DNA from: Pandoraea terrae
Lineage (GTDB): Bacteria > Pseudomonadota > Gammaproteobacteria > Burkholderiales > Burkholderiaceae
Direction of reading: 5' to 3'
Length of the DNA: 64,000 nucleotides
NCBI RefSeq assembly: GCF_902459695.1
Contig: NZ_CABPRZ010000010.1
Span: forward strand, 1 to 64,000
The notes beneath the pieces are model-generated. The model was given only the letters and a program-made list of their open reading frames with translations, did no database searches and was not told the DNA's origin. Both the position numbers and the translations under genes were made by a program. Below, piece by piece: positions 55,194-64,000 of this stretch. The first letter of the stretch is position 1; each line of letters begins with the position of its first letter.

Positions 55194-57071
55194 ATGGCAC
55201 TCCTGCAAATTTCCGAACCTGGCATGTCTCCCGCGCCGCATCAACGGCGGCTCGCAGTGGGGATCGATCTCGGCACCACGCATTCGCTGGTCGCGGCCGT
55301 CCGTAGCGGCGTGGCCGAAGTGCTGCCGGATGAACAAGGCCGCGTGCTGCTGCCGTCTGTCGTGCGTTATCTCGGCGGCGGCCGCACCCAGATCGGTCAC
55401 GACGCGAAGACTTCGGCGGTCACCGATCCGCGCAACACGATCGTGTCGGTCAAGCGCCTCATGGGCCGCGGCCTGAGCGACGTCGCGCATGCGGACAACG
55501 CGCCGTACGACTTCGTCGACGCGCCGGGCATGGTGCAGGTCAATACCGCCAACGGCGTGAAGAGCCCGGTCGAAGTATCGGCCGAGATTCTCGCGACGCT
55601 GCGCCAGCGTGCGGAAGACTCGCTCGGCGACGATCTGCTCGGCGCGGTCATCACCGTGCCGGCGTATTTCGACGACGCGCAACGCCAAGCCACCAAGGAC
55701 GCCGCCAAGCTGGCCGGCCTGAACGTGCTGCGGCTGCTCAATGAGCCGACGGCGGCGGCGATCGCGTACGGCCTGGACAATGCGGCCGAGGGCATCTACG
55801 CCGTCTACGATCTCGGCGGCGGCACGTTCGATATCTCGATCCTGCGCCTGACCAAGGGGGTCTTCGAGGTCCTGGCGACGGGCGGGGATTCTGCGCTTGG
55901 CGGCGATGACTTCGATCAAGCGGTGTACCGCTGGATGCTCGGCGCGGCGCATCTCGACGGCGACCTGCCGCCCGAAGATGTGCGCCTGCTGCTCGATCAT
56001 GCGCGTAGCGCCAAGGAATCGTTGTCCAGCGCCGATTCGACGGCGATCCAGTTCAGGTTGAGCAGCGGGCAGTCGGTGTTGCTGACGCTCACGCGCGAAG
56101 CGTTCGCGGGGCTTGGCGCGGCGCTGGTGCAAAAGACGATCGGTCCCGCGCGCAAGGCCTTGCGCGATGCCGGGATCGGCCCGGAAGAAGTGAAGGGCGT
56201 GGTGCTGGTGGGCGGCGCGACACGGATGCCGCAAGTCCGCGCTGCGGTGCGCGAGTTCTTCGGCCAGCCCCCGCTGACCGACCTCGATCCGGATCAGGTC
56301 GTGGCGCTCGGCGCCGCGGTGCAGGCCAATTTGCTGGCCGGCAATCAGGCCGCCGGCGACGACTGGCTGCTGCTCGACGTCATTCCGCTGTCGCTAGGCG
56401 TGGAGACGATGGGCGGCCTGGTCGAGAAGATCATTCCGCGTAACGCCACGATTCCGGTTGCACGTGCGCAGGAGTTCACCACGTTCAAGGACGGCCAGAC
56501 GGCCATGGCGATTCACGTGCTGCAAGGCGAGCGCGAACTGGCATCCGATTGCCGTTCGCTGGCGCGCTTCGAGTTGCGCGGCATTCCGCCGATGACGGCT
56601 GGCGCGGCGCGAATTCGTGTCACGTATCAGGTCGACGCGGATGGTTTGCTGTCGGTGTCGGCGCGGGAGATGCATTCGGGCGTGGAAGCGTCGATTGCGG
56701 TCAAGCCGTCGTACGGTCTGGCCGATGACGACATCGCCCGCATGCTGCAGGACAGTTTCGGATCGGCGGAAGTCGATATGCGCGCGCGTGCGTTGCGTGA
56801 ACAGCAGGTCGATGCCGAGCGCCTGATTGTTGCGATCGACAGCGCGCTGGCCGCCGACGCTGACTTGCTCGACGCGAGCGAGCGCGCCGTGGTCGACAAT
56901 TTGCTGGCCGATCTGCGGGCGAAAGCGGCGGGCGACGATCAGGGCGCCATCAAGGCCGCGACGGAAGCGCTGTCGGAGGCCACGGAAGCGTTTGCCGCGC
57001 GCCGCATGGACAAGAGCATCCGGGCGGCGCTGGCCGGCCGGACGATCGCCGACATCGACAAGTCACTCTAG
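55194..57071 (+). CDS. hscA: Iron-sulfur-specialised Hsp70 chaperone HscA
   Basis: 625 residues from ATG 55194. Nucleotide-binding domain with [14 protein letters not shown] and [14 protein letters not shown]; linker and substrate-binding domain with [17 protein letters not shown]. Binds IscU at LPPVK and drives cluster release with HscB. The short C-terminal lid ends at IDKSL, shorter than DnaK, as expected of HscA. Confidence 0.97.
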   Translation: MALLQISEPGMSPAPHQRRLAVGIDLGTTHSLVAAVRSGVAEVLPDEQGRVLLPSVVRYLGGGRTQIGHDAKTSAVTDPRNTIVSVKRLMGRGLSDVAHADNAPYDFVDAPGMVQVNTANGVKSPVEVSAEILATLRQRAEDSLGDDLLGAVITVPAYFDDAQRQATKDAAKLAGLNVLRLLNEPTAAAIAYGLDNAAEGIYAVYDLGGGTFDISILRLTKGVFEVLATGGDSALGGDDFDQAVYRWMLGAAHLDGDLPPEDVRLLLDHARSAKESLSSADSTAIQFRLSSGQSVLLTLTREAFAGLGAALVQKTIGPARKALRDAGIGPEEVKGVVLVGGATRMPQVRAAVREFFGQPPLTDLDPDQVVALGAAVQANLLAGNQAAGDDWLLLDVIPLSLGVETMGGLVEKIIPRNATIPVARAQEFTTFKDGQTAMAIHVLQGERELASDCRSLARFELRGIPPMTAGAARIRVTYQVDADGLLSVSAREMHSGVEASIAVKPSYGLADDDIARMLQDSFGSAEVDMRARALREQQVDAERLIVAIDSALAADADLLDASERAVVDNLLADLRAKAAGDDQGAIKAATEALSEATEAFAARRMDKSIRAALAGRTIADIDKSL

Positions 57072-57091
57072 GAACACACTCGGATTTCACT

Positions 57092-57433
57092 ATGCCTCAG
57101 ATTGTTGTTTTGCCCCACGTCGAGCTGTGCCCGGAAGGGGCCGTGCTCGAAGTCGAAGCGGGCACCACCGTGTGCGACGCGCTGCTTGCCAACCATATCG
57201 AGATCGAGCACGCGTGCGAAAAGTCGTGTGCTTGCACCACGTGTCACGTGATCGTGCGCGAGGGCTTCAATGCGCTGAAAGACGCCGAGGATGACGAGGA
57301 AGACCTGCTTGATAAAGCTTGGGGCCTGGAGCCGACGTCGCGCCTGTCGTGCCAGGCACGCGTGCCGGCGGATACGGATCTCGTCGTCGAGATTCCCAAA
57401 TATTCGATTAACCACGCCAAGGAAAACCACTAA
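57092..57433 (+). CDS. fdx: ISC-type [2Fe-2S] ferredoxin
   Basis: 113 residues. Ligands C42, C48, C51 and C87 in a C-x5-C-x2-C-x35-C arrangement (ACEKSCACTTCHV ... LSCQARV). Supplies electrons for cluster assembly on IscU. 20 bases after hscA, 52 before iscX. Confidence 0.97.
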   Translation: MPQIVVLPHVELCPEGAVLEVEAGTTVCDALLANHIEIEHACEKSCACTTCHVIVREGFNALKDAEDDEEDLLDKAWGLEPTSRLSCQARVPADTDLVVEIPKYSINHAKENH

Positions 57434-57485
57434 GGCGTTTGCGTCGCCCGGCGCGGGTGGCGGAAAAGAACAACAGGAGCTTCCC

Positions 57486-57680
57486 ATGAAATGGACTGAT
57501 TCCCTGGACATCGCGATTGCGCTGGCTGACGCACATCCCGACATCGATCCGCAAAGGGTGAACTTCGTAGATCTGCGCGAGTGGGTCATCGCCCTTGAGG
57601 GGTTCAACGACGACCCCAAACGTAGCGGCGAGAAGATTCTGGAAGCGATCCAGATGGCGTGGATCGACGAGGCCCGTTGA
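57486..57680 (+). CDS. iscX: IscX (Fe-S assembly modulator)
   Basis: 64 residues, acidic. KWTDSLDIAIALADAHPDID and the FVDLREWV segment are the family signature. IscX binds IscS and iron and tunes assembly rate. AACAGGAG precedes ATG 57486. Last gene of the operon; terminator 45 bases beyond. Confidence 0.96.
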   Translation: MKWTDSLDIAIALADAHPDIDPQRVNFVDLREWVIALEGFNDDPKRSGEKILEAIQMAWIDEAR

Positions 57681-57725
57681 TCGGGCGATCCATCGTCGCG
57701 GTGACGCATGGGCACCCAGGTCCAT

Positions 57726-57759
57726 AAAAAAGGCGATCCCGAAGGATCGCCTTGTTGTT
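57726..57759. terminator. Bidirectional terminator at the end of the isc operon
   Basis: AAAAAA, GGCGATCC (57732-57739), loop CGAA, GGATCGCC (57744-57751), TTGTTGTT. Serves isc on the plus strand and the convergent glycine-zipper gene on the minus strand. Confidence 0.85.
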
Positions 57760-57783
57760 CCCCGTAGCGTATTGCGTAATCGG

Positions 57784-58515
57784 TCAGCTGGCGCGTACCA
57801 GGCCGCCGTTCTCAATGCGGACGCGATCGCCCGGCTGCACGCCCGGTGCCGCCTTGTACGTGAAGTAGCGCGTGCTGCCGTTGTCCATGCGCACGTTGAC
57901 ACGATATTCCGTATCGGAACGGACGTTCTTCTCAACGGCGTTGCCGGCCAGACCGCCACCCAGCGCACCGACCACGGTCATGGCCGTCCGTCCGTTACCG
58001 GCCCCGAACTGGTTTCCCAGCAGGCCGCCGGCGACGGCGCCGCCCACCGCGCCAATGCCGGTCGCCTGGCCGGGGATCTTGATCGGCTCGATGGACGAGA
58101 CGGTGCCGCAACTGGCGCAGGCAGCCGCCTGACGTTGCGACGGATACGCTTGTGACGGATAGGCTTGCTGAGCCGTCTGCGGCGGACGCGGCACTGAGCC
58201 GCGGCGGGCCGGCGCGGCTTCCGCCTGACGCTGTCTTGCCTCATACGCTTGCTCGGCGGCCTGTGCCTGCTTCGCCTGTTCAGCTTGTTGCGCCTGCTGT
58301 GCCTGCTGAGCTTGCAGTGCCTGCTGCTGTTCGGCCTGCGCCTGCTGGGCCTGCTGTTCAGCGGACAGTCCTTGCGTGGCCGGGGCGTTGGTGCTCGACG
58401 CGTGCGGCAGTACGCCGGTGATCGCGGCGACACCCACGAGACTGACGAGGATCACGCTGCCGGCGGCAGCGGCGACCAGCGGATGCATGCGGCGCGGTTG
58501 CAGATTGTTATCCAT
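57784..58515 (-). CDS. Glycine-zipper 2TM-domain envelope protein with Gln/Ala-rich spacer
   Basis: 243 residues. One membrane helix or uncleaved signal (12-35), a Gln/Ala-rich low-complexity spacer (51-92), a Tyr/Pro/Ser linker, CASC (133-136), a glycine-zipper region (153-193, GAVGGAVAGGLLGNQFG) and a C-terminal beta domain with YRVNVRMDNGSTRYF. The last two parts match SlyB/17-kDa-antigen-type proteins of the outer envelope. There is no lipobox; the helix probably anchors it to the inner membrane with the rest in the periplasm. Confidence 0.82.
   Translation of the reverse strand: MDNNLQPRRMHPLVAAAAGSVILVSLVGVAAITGVLPHASSTNAPATQGLSAEQQAQQAQAEQQQALQAQQAQQAQQAEQAKQAQAAEQAYEARQRQAEAAPARRGSVPRPPQTAQQAYPSQAYPSQRQAAACASCGTVSSIEPIKIPGQATGIGAVGGAVAGGLLGNQFGAGNGRTAMTVVGALGGGLAGNAVEKNVRSDTEYRVNVRMDNGSTRYFTYKAAPGVQPGDRVRIENGGLVRAS
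58240..58365 (-). repeat. Imperfect Gln/Ala codon repeat
   Basis: Degenerate CAGGC(A/G)-type repeat encoding the Gln/Ala tract of the glycine-zipper protein (residues 51-92). Such tracts can change length between strains by slippage. Confidence 0.6.
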
Positions 58516-58880
58516 TTTTCAATTCTCCATCGTGCGGTACGGTGCAGGGGCATTCTGTGTTTGAGCCTGCTTGATGGTAGTGTCGTTCACCGAAGTGGTG
58601 ACATGGGTGTCAATTTGTAACGGCTTGTAATGTCAAAATCGGCCAACTTCACCAATCGATGCGGCTTCGTCTGGTTAAATCGTCCAGATTCCGGGGTTTT
58701 GCGGTCTTTGTGCCGAGATTCGGCGCCATCGTCACGGGATGGCCGTAACGCGTCCGTATTAACAAATGAAACAACTTGGTCCCGATCGCGGATGTCGGAA
58801 AGCCATCAGCCACGCCGACCCCGGGAAATCCGGCGTGGGCGTGGCTGAAAGGGCCTGCGGATGCGTCTGAAAGACGCTGG
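58516..58880. other. 365-base gap between the glycine-zipper gene and lysS
   Basis: Holds the upstream region of the glycine-zipper gene: TTGACA on the minus strand (58613-58608) followed by the inverted repeat TCACC/GGTGA (58587-58601), but no convincing -10. At the lysS side is a large hairpin (58807-58847). The middle is more AT-rich and shows no gene. Confidence 0.45.
58807..58847 (-). terminator. Long GC-rich hairpin after lysS
   Basis: Perfect 10-bp stem CAGCCACGCC (58807-58816) / GGCGTGGCTG (58838-58847), with CCGG pairs inside. Starts 34 bases past the lysS stop. No T tract, so the terminator role is inferred from place. Confidence 0.4.
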
Positions 58881-60425
58881 TCAGTCTTCGCGCCGCAGGT
58901 GCGGGAACAGCAGCACGTCGCGGATATTCGGGCTGTCCGTGAGCAGCATGATCAGGCGATCGATGCCGATGCCGCAGCCGCCCGTCGGGGGCATGCCGTA
59001 TTCAAGCGCACGAATGTAATCGGCGTCGTAGAACATGGCTTCCTCGTCGCCGGCGTCCTTTTGTTCGACCTGCTTGCGAAAGCGCGCCGCCTGGTCTTCG
59101 GGATCGTTCAGCTCCGAGAAGCCGTTGGCGATTTCACGGCCGGTGATGAACAACTCGAAACGTTCGGTGATGCCCGGCTCGGTGTCCGAGGCGCGTGCGA
59201 GCGGCGACACTTCCACCGGGTAGTCGATGATGAACGTCGGCTCCCACAATTGCGATTCGGCCGTTTCTTCGAACAACGCCAGTTGCAGCGCGCCAATGCC
59301 GGCGTTCAGGAACTGCGGGGCTTCCGTCTTTACGCCGAACGACTTCAGTGCTTCGCGCACGAATGCGGCGTCGGCCAATTGCGCTTCGGTGTATTCCGGG
59401 GCGTACTTGCGAATCGCCTGGACGATCGTCAGGCGATGGAACGGCTTCGCCAGATCGAGTTCGCGGCCCTGATACGTGATCGTGGCGGTGCCGCTCGCGT
59501 CGATCGCCGCCTGGCGAATCAGCTGTTCCGTGAAGTCCATCAGCCAGCGGTAGTCGGTGTACGCTGCGTAGAATTCCATCATCGTGAATTCCGGATTGTG
59601 ACGCGGCGACACGCCCTCGTTCCGGAAATTACGATTGATTTCGAACACACGCTCGAAGCCGCCGACGATCAGGCGCTTCAGGTACAGCTCTGGCGCGATT
59701 CGCAGGAACATCTGCATGTCGAGCGCATTGTGGTGCGTCACGAACGGCTTGGCTGCCGCGCCACCCGGAATCGCGTGCAGCATCGGCGTCTCGACTTCCA
59801 TGAACTCGGCGTTGATCATGAATTTGCGGATCGACGCGATGGCCTTCGAGCGCGCCCGGAAAGTGTCGCGCGTTTCGGGGGACGTGATCAGGTCGACGTA
59901 GCGCTGACGATACTTCGTTTCCTGATCGGCAAGTCCGTGGAACTTGTCCGGCAGCGGGCGCAGGGCCTTCGACAGCAGGCGCAGTTCCTCGACCTTGACG
60001 GAGAGCTCGCCGGTTCGCGTGCGGAACAGCGGGCCGCGTGCGGCGATGATGTCGCCAATATCCCAGCGCTTGAACGCGGCGAAGGTGTCGGCGTCGACAT
60101 CCTTTGCGCTGATGAAGAACTGGATCTGACCGCTGCCGTCCTGCACGGTGGCGAATGCTGCTTTGCCCATGATGCGCTTGAGCATCATGCGCCCGGCGAT
60201 CGAAACGGTCTTCGGATCCGCTTCAAGCGCTTCGTTCTCGACGTCCTTGAACGTTGCCTGCAAATCGCCGGCGTGATGTTCGGGACGGAAGTCGTTCGGA
60301 TAGGCGACGCCGGCGGCGCGCAGGCCCTGCAGCTTCTCGCGGCGCTCCGCGATGATCTGGTTTTCGTCCTGCGGCGCTTGCGCCGCGGCGTTGGCCTTGT
60401 CGGCCTGGGTATTTTGATCGGTCAT
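58881..60425 (-). CDS. lysS: Lysyl-tRNA synthetase (class II)
   Basis: 514 residues, class IIb. OB-fold anticodon domain (about 70-160), then the catalytic core with motif 2 ([20 protein letters not shown]) and motif 3 ([15 protein letters not shown]). The first 25 residues are Ala/Gln-rich and variable. Charges tRNA-Lys. Normally paired with prfB; here an Ivy gene lies between them, 14 bases upstream of this start. Confidence 0.97.
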   Translation of the reverse strand: MTDQNTQADKANAAAQAPQDENQIIAERREKLQGLRAAGVAYPNDFRPEHHAGDLQATFKDVENEALEADPKTVSIAGRMMLKRIMGKAAFATVQDGSGQIQFFISAKDVDADTFAAFKRWDIGDIIAARGPLFRTRTGELSVKVEELRLLSKALRPLPDKFHGLADQETKYRQRYVDLITSPETRDTFRARSKAIASIRKFMINAEFMEVETPMLHAIPGGAAAKPFVTHHNALDMQMFLRIAPELYLKRLIVGGFERVFEINRNFRNEGVSPRHNPEFTMMEFYAAYTDYRWLMDFTEQLIRQAAIDASGTATITYQGRELDLAKPFHRLTIVQAIRKYAPEYTEAQLADAAFVREALKSFGVKTEAPQFLNAGIGALQLALFEETAESQLWEPTFIIDYPVEVSPLARASDTEPGITERFELFITGREIANGFSELNDPEDQAARFRKQVEQKDAGDEEAMFYDADYIRALEYGMPPTGGCGIGIDRLIMLLTDSPNIRDVLLFPHLRRED

Positions 60426-60439
60426 GATGCGAACGAGAG

Positions 60440-60916
60440 TTATTCGGTGAAGCGCAGCGTGTGCAGCAAAGCATTCTTGAGCGTGCCGTCGGGCGCGCCC
60501 AGCCAGATCAGTTCCGTGCGGTCCGCGTCGGGTGGGGCATTGGCCGCGGCACTCGGGTCACGCACGAACAGCGCCGCGATCGACTGCGAACGCGGTTCAT
60601 ACAGGATATGCACATGCTCGCTCGGGCAGTCGTGCGGCTTGCAGCTCTGCACGAGCAACCACGGCCGGCCCGCCACGGCGACTTTCTGCGACGGCGTCGA
60701 CGTGCCGCCCTGGCGCACCCACGGCGGCAGGCCGCGCATCGAGAGGATGCGGGCGTAGGCGCCCGAAAAATCGGGGCGCTTGAGCAGTTCGTGCAGATAC
60801 GGCCCTGTCTCCGGCGCGCCCGGGGCGCTGGCGGGCGCGGCGAGCGCCCCACGCCCGAGGCCGGCCACGCTCGACACGCCCAGCAGCCACACGGCCAGCG
60901 TGCGGACAAACGACAT
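60440..60916 (-). CDS. Ivy-type lysozyme inhibitor, periplasmic
   Basis: 158 residues with a signal peptide (about 1-26, cleavage after ALAA). The motif [18 protein letters not shown] is the loop that plugs the lysozyme active site in E. coli Ivy (CKPHDC). Protects peptidoglycan from C-type lysozyme and perhaps from the cell's own transglycosylases. Starts 2 bases after the prfB stop and ends 14 bases before lysS, so it is in the prfB-lysS operon. Confidence 0.87.
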   Translation of the reverse strand: MSFVRTLAVWLLGVSSVAGLGRGALAAPASAPGAPETGPYLHELLKRPDFSGAYARILSMRGLPPWVRQGGTSTPSQKVAVAGRPWLLVQSCKPHDCPSEHVHILYEPRSQSIAALFVRDPSAAANAPPDADRTELIWLGAPDGTLKNALLHTLRFTE

Positions 60917-60918
60917 CC

Positions 60919-62023
60919 TTACACCCCTTGCTTCAGGCTGGCGGAGATGAAGTCGTCCAGATCGCCGTCGAGCACCGCGCGGGTGTTGCTCATTTCGACG
61001 TTGGTCCGCAGATCCTTGATACGCGACTGATCGAGCACGTAGGAGCGAATCTGATGACCCCAGCCCACATCGGTCTTGCTCGATTCGAGCTTGTCCTGTT
61101 CGGCCTGGCGCTTGCGCATTTCGAATTCGTACAGACGCGATTTCAGCATGGCCCACGCTTCGGCGCGGTTGCGGTGCTGCGAGCGGTCGTTCTGGCACTG
61201 CACCACGATCCCGCTCGGAATGTGCGTCAGGCGCACGGCCGAATCGGTCTTGTTGATGTGTTGCCCGCCCGCGCCCGAGGCACGGTACGTATCGGTGCGC
61301 ACGTCGGCCGGATTGACGTCGATTTCGATCGAGTCGTCAATTTCCGGGTAGACGAACACGCTCGAGAACGACGTATGGCGGCCGCCTGACGAATCGAACG
61401 GCGATTTGCGCACGAGGCGGTGCACGCCGGTTTCGGTGCGCAGGTAGCCGTAGGCGTATTCGCCGGAGATCTTGATCGTGGCGCTCTTGATGCCGGCAAC
61501 GTCGCCATCGGACTCTTCGAGCACTTCGGTCTTGAAGCCTTTGCGTTCGCAGTAGCGCAGGTACTGGCGCAGCAACATCGATGCCCAATCGCACGCTTCG
61601 GTGCCGCCTGCGCCTGCCTGGATGTCGATGAAGCAGTTGTTCGGATCGGCCGGGTTGTTGAACATCCGGCGGAATTCCATGTCGCCGACGCGGGCGGCCA
61701 GCGCCTGTGTGTCGGTCTCGACCGCGAGGAGCGTTTCCTCGTCACCTTCTTCACGCGCCAGATCGAACAGGTCCTGCGTATCGCGCAGGTCGGCGTCCAG
61801 CGAGATCAGCGCGGAGACGACACCGTCGAGCTGCTTCTTTTCCTTGCCGAACTCCTGGGCACGCTTCGAATCGTTCCAGATGTTCGGGTCTTCCAGTTCC
61901 TTGTTGACGACTTCTAGACGCGCTTGCTTGGCATCGAAGTCAAAGATACCCCCGTAACTCGCCTTCGCGGGTGCGCAAGTCGGCGAGCAGGGATTCAATG
62001 GCGTTCAGGCGTTCGGCTTCCAT
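60919..62023 (-). CDS. prfB: Peptide chain release factor 2, with programmed +1 frameshift
   Basis: 367 residues after frameshifting (E. coli 365). Ends translation at UGA and UAA. Translation starts at ATG 62023 and reads 27 codons to an in-frame TGA at 61942-61940; a +1 shift on CTT-T joins the main frame. The main frame has the tripeptide anticodon SPF ([10 protein letters not shown]) and the catalytic GGQ loop (GAGGQHINK). The stop is real regulation, not a broken gene: low RF2 lets the shift happen. Followed by ivy and lysS. Confidence 0.96.
61939..61954 (-). promoter_or_regulatory. RF2 programmed frameshift site
   Basis: Reads CGGGGGTATCTTTGAC on the minus strand: GGGGG as internal Shine-Dalgarno, TAT, slippery CTT, stop TGA followed by C (a weak stop context). 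Same as the E. coli site except its first base (A there). Confidence 0.95.
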
Positions 62024-62242
62024 GTGTTCGGGGACGGTAAGACGCAATAAAAGAGAAATTATACCGCACGCGCGTCCGCAGCAGGCCTGGAAGGGGCGCG
62101 TCAGGGCGTGATTCCTCCCTGTCCCCGCGCGTGCTCGATGATCATCTGCACGCCAGGCGCAACCGGTTGCCCGTCGCTTGACCGTCGGATTGGACGGTCA
62201 AGCGACGCTGTGGGGTATCAACGCCTGCGCACGTGCCATGCG

Positions 62243-62971
62243 TTACGTGATTCGCTTGTATATTGCGTTCCAATACCGAGCAGTGATTTCGAGAAATTGA
62301 TGAAAGCCCTGAGACATATTCTCGAAGTCGTCATCACACGCACATTCTCTGGATGCAGAGACAATGGCTTGCACTTTGTGGCTTTTCTCCGCTTCGCCGA
62401 TGTGGACATAAAAGTATTCGCAGCTTTCATGAAACTCATCGTTCGTTTCGAACAGGTGCTGATAGTTTCGTGCCCCTTCGTAGAGACGCGTCAGCATTGA
62501 ATAGGCGAGCCATTCCTGTGCAAGAAGGGTTCCCATCACCCGACTTGCGCGCCCCTTGTCCGTATAGAGTTCTCGCTGCAGGCAAATGAAATCCTTGGTG
62601 CTCGGCAGTATCGGTACCGTGTTCAGCCGTTCCTCGCGATAGTCGTGCCCATGCATGCGGGAAAGCGTGTTGAACAAGAACGATTTGAGAAGGTTTAAAT
62701 GTGCTTTCTCCGGATTCCCGTAACCATATTCGGAGTGAAGATTTTTTGCGATTTCTACGCGAGCATCAAGGTCGTCTGTACTTATCAATGAGAGGGCGAC
62801 CATGGTGGCCGTGTTGCTAGTCCGCGCCAGATAGTTTCGTGCGAATACTTCGAAGTGTTCGGGCGGAAGCATGTTATCGATCCATGTCTCATAGAATCGA
62901 TTGTTCAACGCTTCATGCGAGAAAACCGTGTTGGCGAGCGATGTGATGTCCTTGGCGTAGTCGGCGCGCAT
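62243..62971 (-). CDS. Heme-oxygenase-fold diiron enzyme candidate
   Basis: 242 residues from ATG 62971, chosen because AGAGGATAA precedes it. All-helical protein of the iron-containing redox enzyme type (Haem_oxygenas_2-like; TenA/PqqC/CADD fold). Likely metal ligands: E81 and H91 (E-x9-H in SEYGYGNPEKAH), E153 in AQEWLAY, H190, and E195-x2-H198 in HIGEAEKSHK. Relatives include UndA, BesC and SznF, which do oxidative decarboxylation, C-C cleavage or N-oxygenation. Substrate unknown. More AT-rich than the window, consistent with transfer. Nearest genes are a DUF1127 gene and a LysR gene. Confidence 0.68.
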   Translation of the reverse strand: MRADYAKDITSLANTVFSHEALNNRFYETWIDNMLPPEHFEVFARNYLARTSNTATMVALSLISTDDLDARVEIAKNLHSEYGYGNPEKAHLNLLKSFLFNTLSRMHGHDYREERLNTVPILPSTKDFICLQRELYTDKGRASRVMGTLLAQEWLAYSMLTRLYEGARNYQHLFETNDEFHESCEYFYVHIGEAEKSHKVQAIVSASRECACDDDFENMSQGFHQFLEITARYWNAIYKRIT

Positions 62972-63217
62972 TGGCTTATCCTCTTGATGTGGGGAGGGCA
63001 AGCGGGACTATATTGCATCGTCGGCAACGAAAAAACTAACTTCTTGTGAAGCATTGTTTTTCATGTTTTATTTCATTCGAAGTGAATCGTCGAATGAGGC
63101 GCTTGTGCAGTTGCTTATTCACGGGTGACTTCGCACGGGCGTGTGCGTACCGTTGAACAAGCTTCCTTCGCAGTCATGGAGGTGTTGCGTCGCCGCAGGT
63201 CTGGTTTTGGGTTATGG

Positions 63218-63457
63218 TCAGTGACGCCCCGTCAATCGCGACGGCGGACGATAGAGTCCGACCTCGTTTCGTGAAATCCCGACATCGCGCAGTGCCTGGT
63301 CATCCAGCGCTGACAGGATGGAGACTTGACGGGCGGTTCCATACCATGCGAGCGCGCTGCGAAGCAGGCGACGCAACGGATTGAGTTCGGAAAATCGGTG
63401 CGCGTCGCGGTGGGATGTGTCTGAATTACTGCGCCAAGGCAAGTGTTTAGTGGACAT
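63218..63457 (-). CDS. DUF1127 (YjiS-like) small protein
   Basis: 79 residues from ATG 63457, which follows AGGAGCG. The C-terminal half has the DUF1127 core: ILSALDDQALRDVGISRNEVGLY. Basic N-terminal half rich in Ser, Arg and His. Some DUF1127 proteins affect RNA turnover or phosphate metabolism. Divergent from the LysR gene, which may control it. Confidence 0.85.
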   Translation of the reverse strand: MSTKHLPWRSNSDTSHRDAHRFSELNPLRRLLRSALAWYGTARQVSILSALDDQALRDVGISRNEVGLYRPPSRLTGRH

Positions 63458-63539
63458 TACCCGCTCCTGTTCGCGATTACGTCCCAAATATCTTAGGCGA
63501 ATGTTTTACGTCAAAAAAAGTGAAAGTTTTGGCAATTAA

Positions 63540-63558
63540 ATATCTGCAAATGAGATAT
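63540..63558. promoter_or_regulatory. LysR-type operator ATATC-N9-GATAT
   Basis: ATATC (63540-63544), nine bases, GATAT (63554-63558), the ATC-N9-GAT form of a LysR box. It ends 13 bases before the LysR start codon. A second half-site ATATC occurs at 63488-63492. Confidence 0.6.
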
Positions 63559-63571
63559 GAAGGGGGCACGC

Positions 63572-64000
63572 GTGGATTTGGCTCAACTGCGGACGTTCAA
63601 AGCGGTGGTCGACGAAGGCGGGGTACTGGGGGCATCCGAGAAGCTGCACTGCGTGCAATCGAATGTGACGGCGCGAATTCGTGCGTTGGAACGCAGTGTC
63701 GGCGTGCAGTTGTTTCATCGTCAAGGCCGGCGCTTGCAGTTAACGCCGAGCGGGCGAACGCTGCTGGACTACGCTGACCGCATTCTCGCGCTATCCCGTG
63801 AAGCGGTGGCCGCGGTCAGTCTCGGTGACAAGCCGTCGGGCGATTTCTTGCTCGGTGCGATCGAATCGTCCGCCACGGCGAGGCTGCCGTCGGTGCTTGC
63901 CCGATTCCATGCGTCCTACCCCGAGGTACGGCTCACCCTCGTGACGCATTCCTCTGCGGCGATCATTGAAGAGATACAGCGTTGCCGGCTCGATGCGGGA
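63572..64000 (+). CDS. LysR-family regulator, 3' end outside window
   Basis: First 143 residues. GTG 63572 follows GAAGGGGG and gives the LysR N-terminus DLAQLRTFKAVVDEGGVLGAS; the recognition helix includes CVQSNVTARIRALE, and the effector domain begins at about residue 90 (GDFLLGAIESSATARLPS). Divergent from DUF1127, with a LysR box in the gap. Its target may be DUF1127, itself or genes beyond the window. Confidence 0.9.
   Translation, partial: MDLAQLRTFKAVVDEGGVLGASEKLHCVQSNVTARIRALERSVGVQLFHRQGRRLQLTPSGRTLLDYADRILALSREAVAAVSLGDKPSGDFLLGAIESSATARLPSVLARFHASYPEVRLTLVTHSSAAIIEEIQRCRLDAG

Noticed and set aside
60919-62023. Apparent frameshift mutation in prfB
   Set aside because: The stop at codon 28 is the programmed +1 frameshift site, with all expected elements, so the gene is intact.

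Overview
The window is a dense, GC-rich (about 62-64% by eye) stretch of a Burkholderiales chromosome. It looks most like Pandoraea or a close Burkholderiaceae relative. The reasons are the isc order iscR-iscS-iscU-iscA-DUF3565-hscB-hscA-fdx-iscX, a DUF1841, DUF2322, DUF2917 and DUF3565 complement, an intracellular PHB depolymerase with a Cys nucleophile, and a lone soluble RnfB-like protein beside nth. The genus is inferred from gene content and was not tested. I saw no rRNA, tRNA, CRISPR array or insertion sequence. Most of the window is core chromosome; its two ends (positions 1-1780 and about 62240-63600) are visibly more AT-rich and look like accessory DNA.

Layout. 1-5070: a 5'-truncated M9 collagenase, SOS-controlled dinB (LexA box seen), a small lipoprotein, an orphan intrinsic terminator that may end a small RNA, and a urea transporter trailing glnS. 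5077-9041: glnS, a small membrane protein, a gene-poor stretch, an orphan 78-residue protein and an ElaA-type acetyltransferase. 9130-17731: uup, then the topoisomerase IV genes parE and parC with a DUF4399 protein, a lytic transglycosylase and a CopD-like membrane protein; two DnaA-box-like sites precede parE. 17784-20050: a divergent LysR/YnfM-type exporter pair. 20353-25264: a complete branched-chain amino acid ABC transporter (livKHMGF). 25338-30887: a RidA protein, an aminotransferase, a DMT exporter, a VOC protein, a DUF2917 protein and a divergent MocR-type regulator with three direct-repeat operators between them.

30943-37549: htpG behind a sigma-32 promoter, ubiC, a hypoxanthine-DNA glycosylase, a chemoreceptor behind a sigma-28 promoter, a spermidine-synthase-like protein and a DUF2322 protein. 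37598-45138: benE, a VWA/MoxR pair, two divergent small cytochromes c, DUF1841, a DMT transporter, nth and rsxB-like. 45263-51519: a TetR regulator with repeat operators, phaZ, tyrB, uvrB and a low-molecular-weight phosphatase.

51619-57759: the isc operon for iron-sulfur cluster assembly, led by an IscR-autoregulated promoter with two type-1-like boxes and closed by a terminator. IscS supplies sulfur, IscU is the scaffold, IscA a carrier, HscB/HscA release the cluster and Fdx supplies electrons. 57784-62023: a glycine-zipper envelope protein, then the operon prfB (with the classic +1 programmed frameshift), an Ivy-type lysozyme inhibitor and lysS. 62243-64000: a heme-oxygenase-fold diiron enzyme candidate, a DUF1127 protein and a LysR gene cut by the window end.
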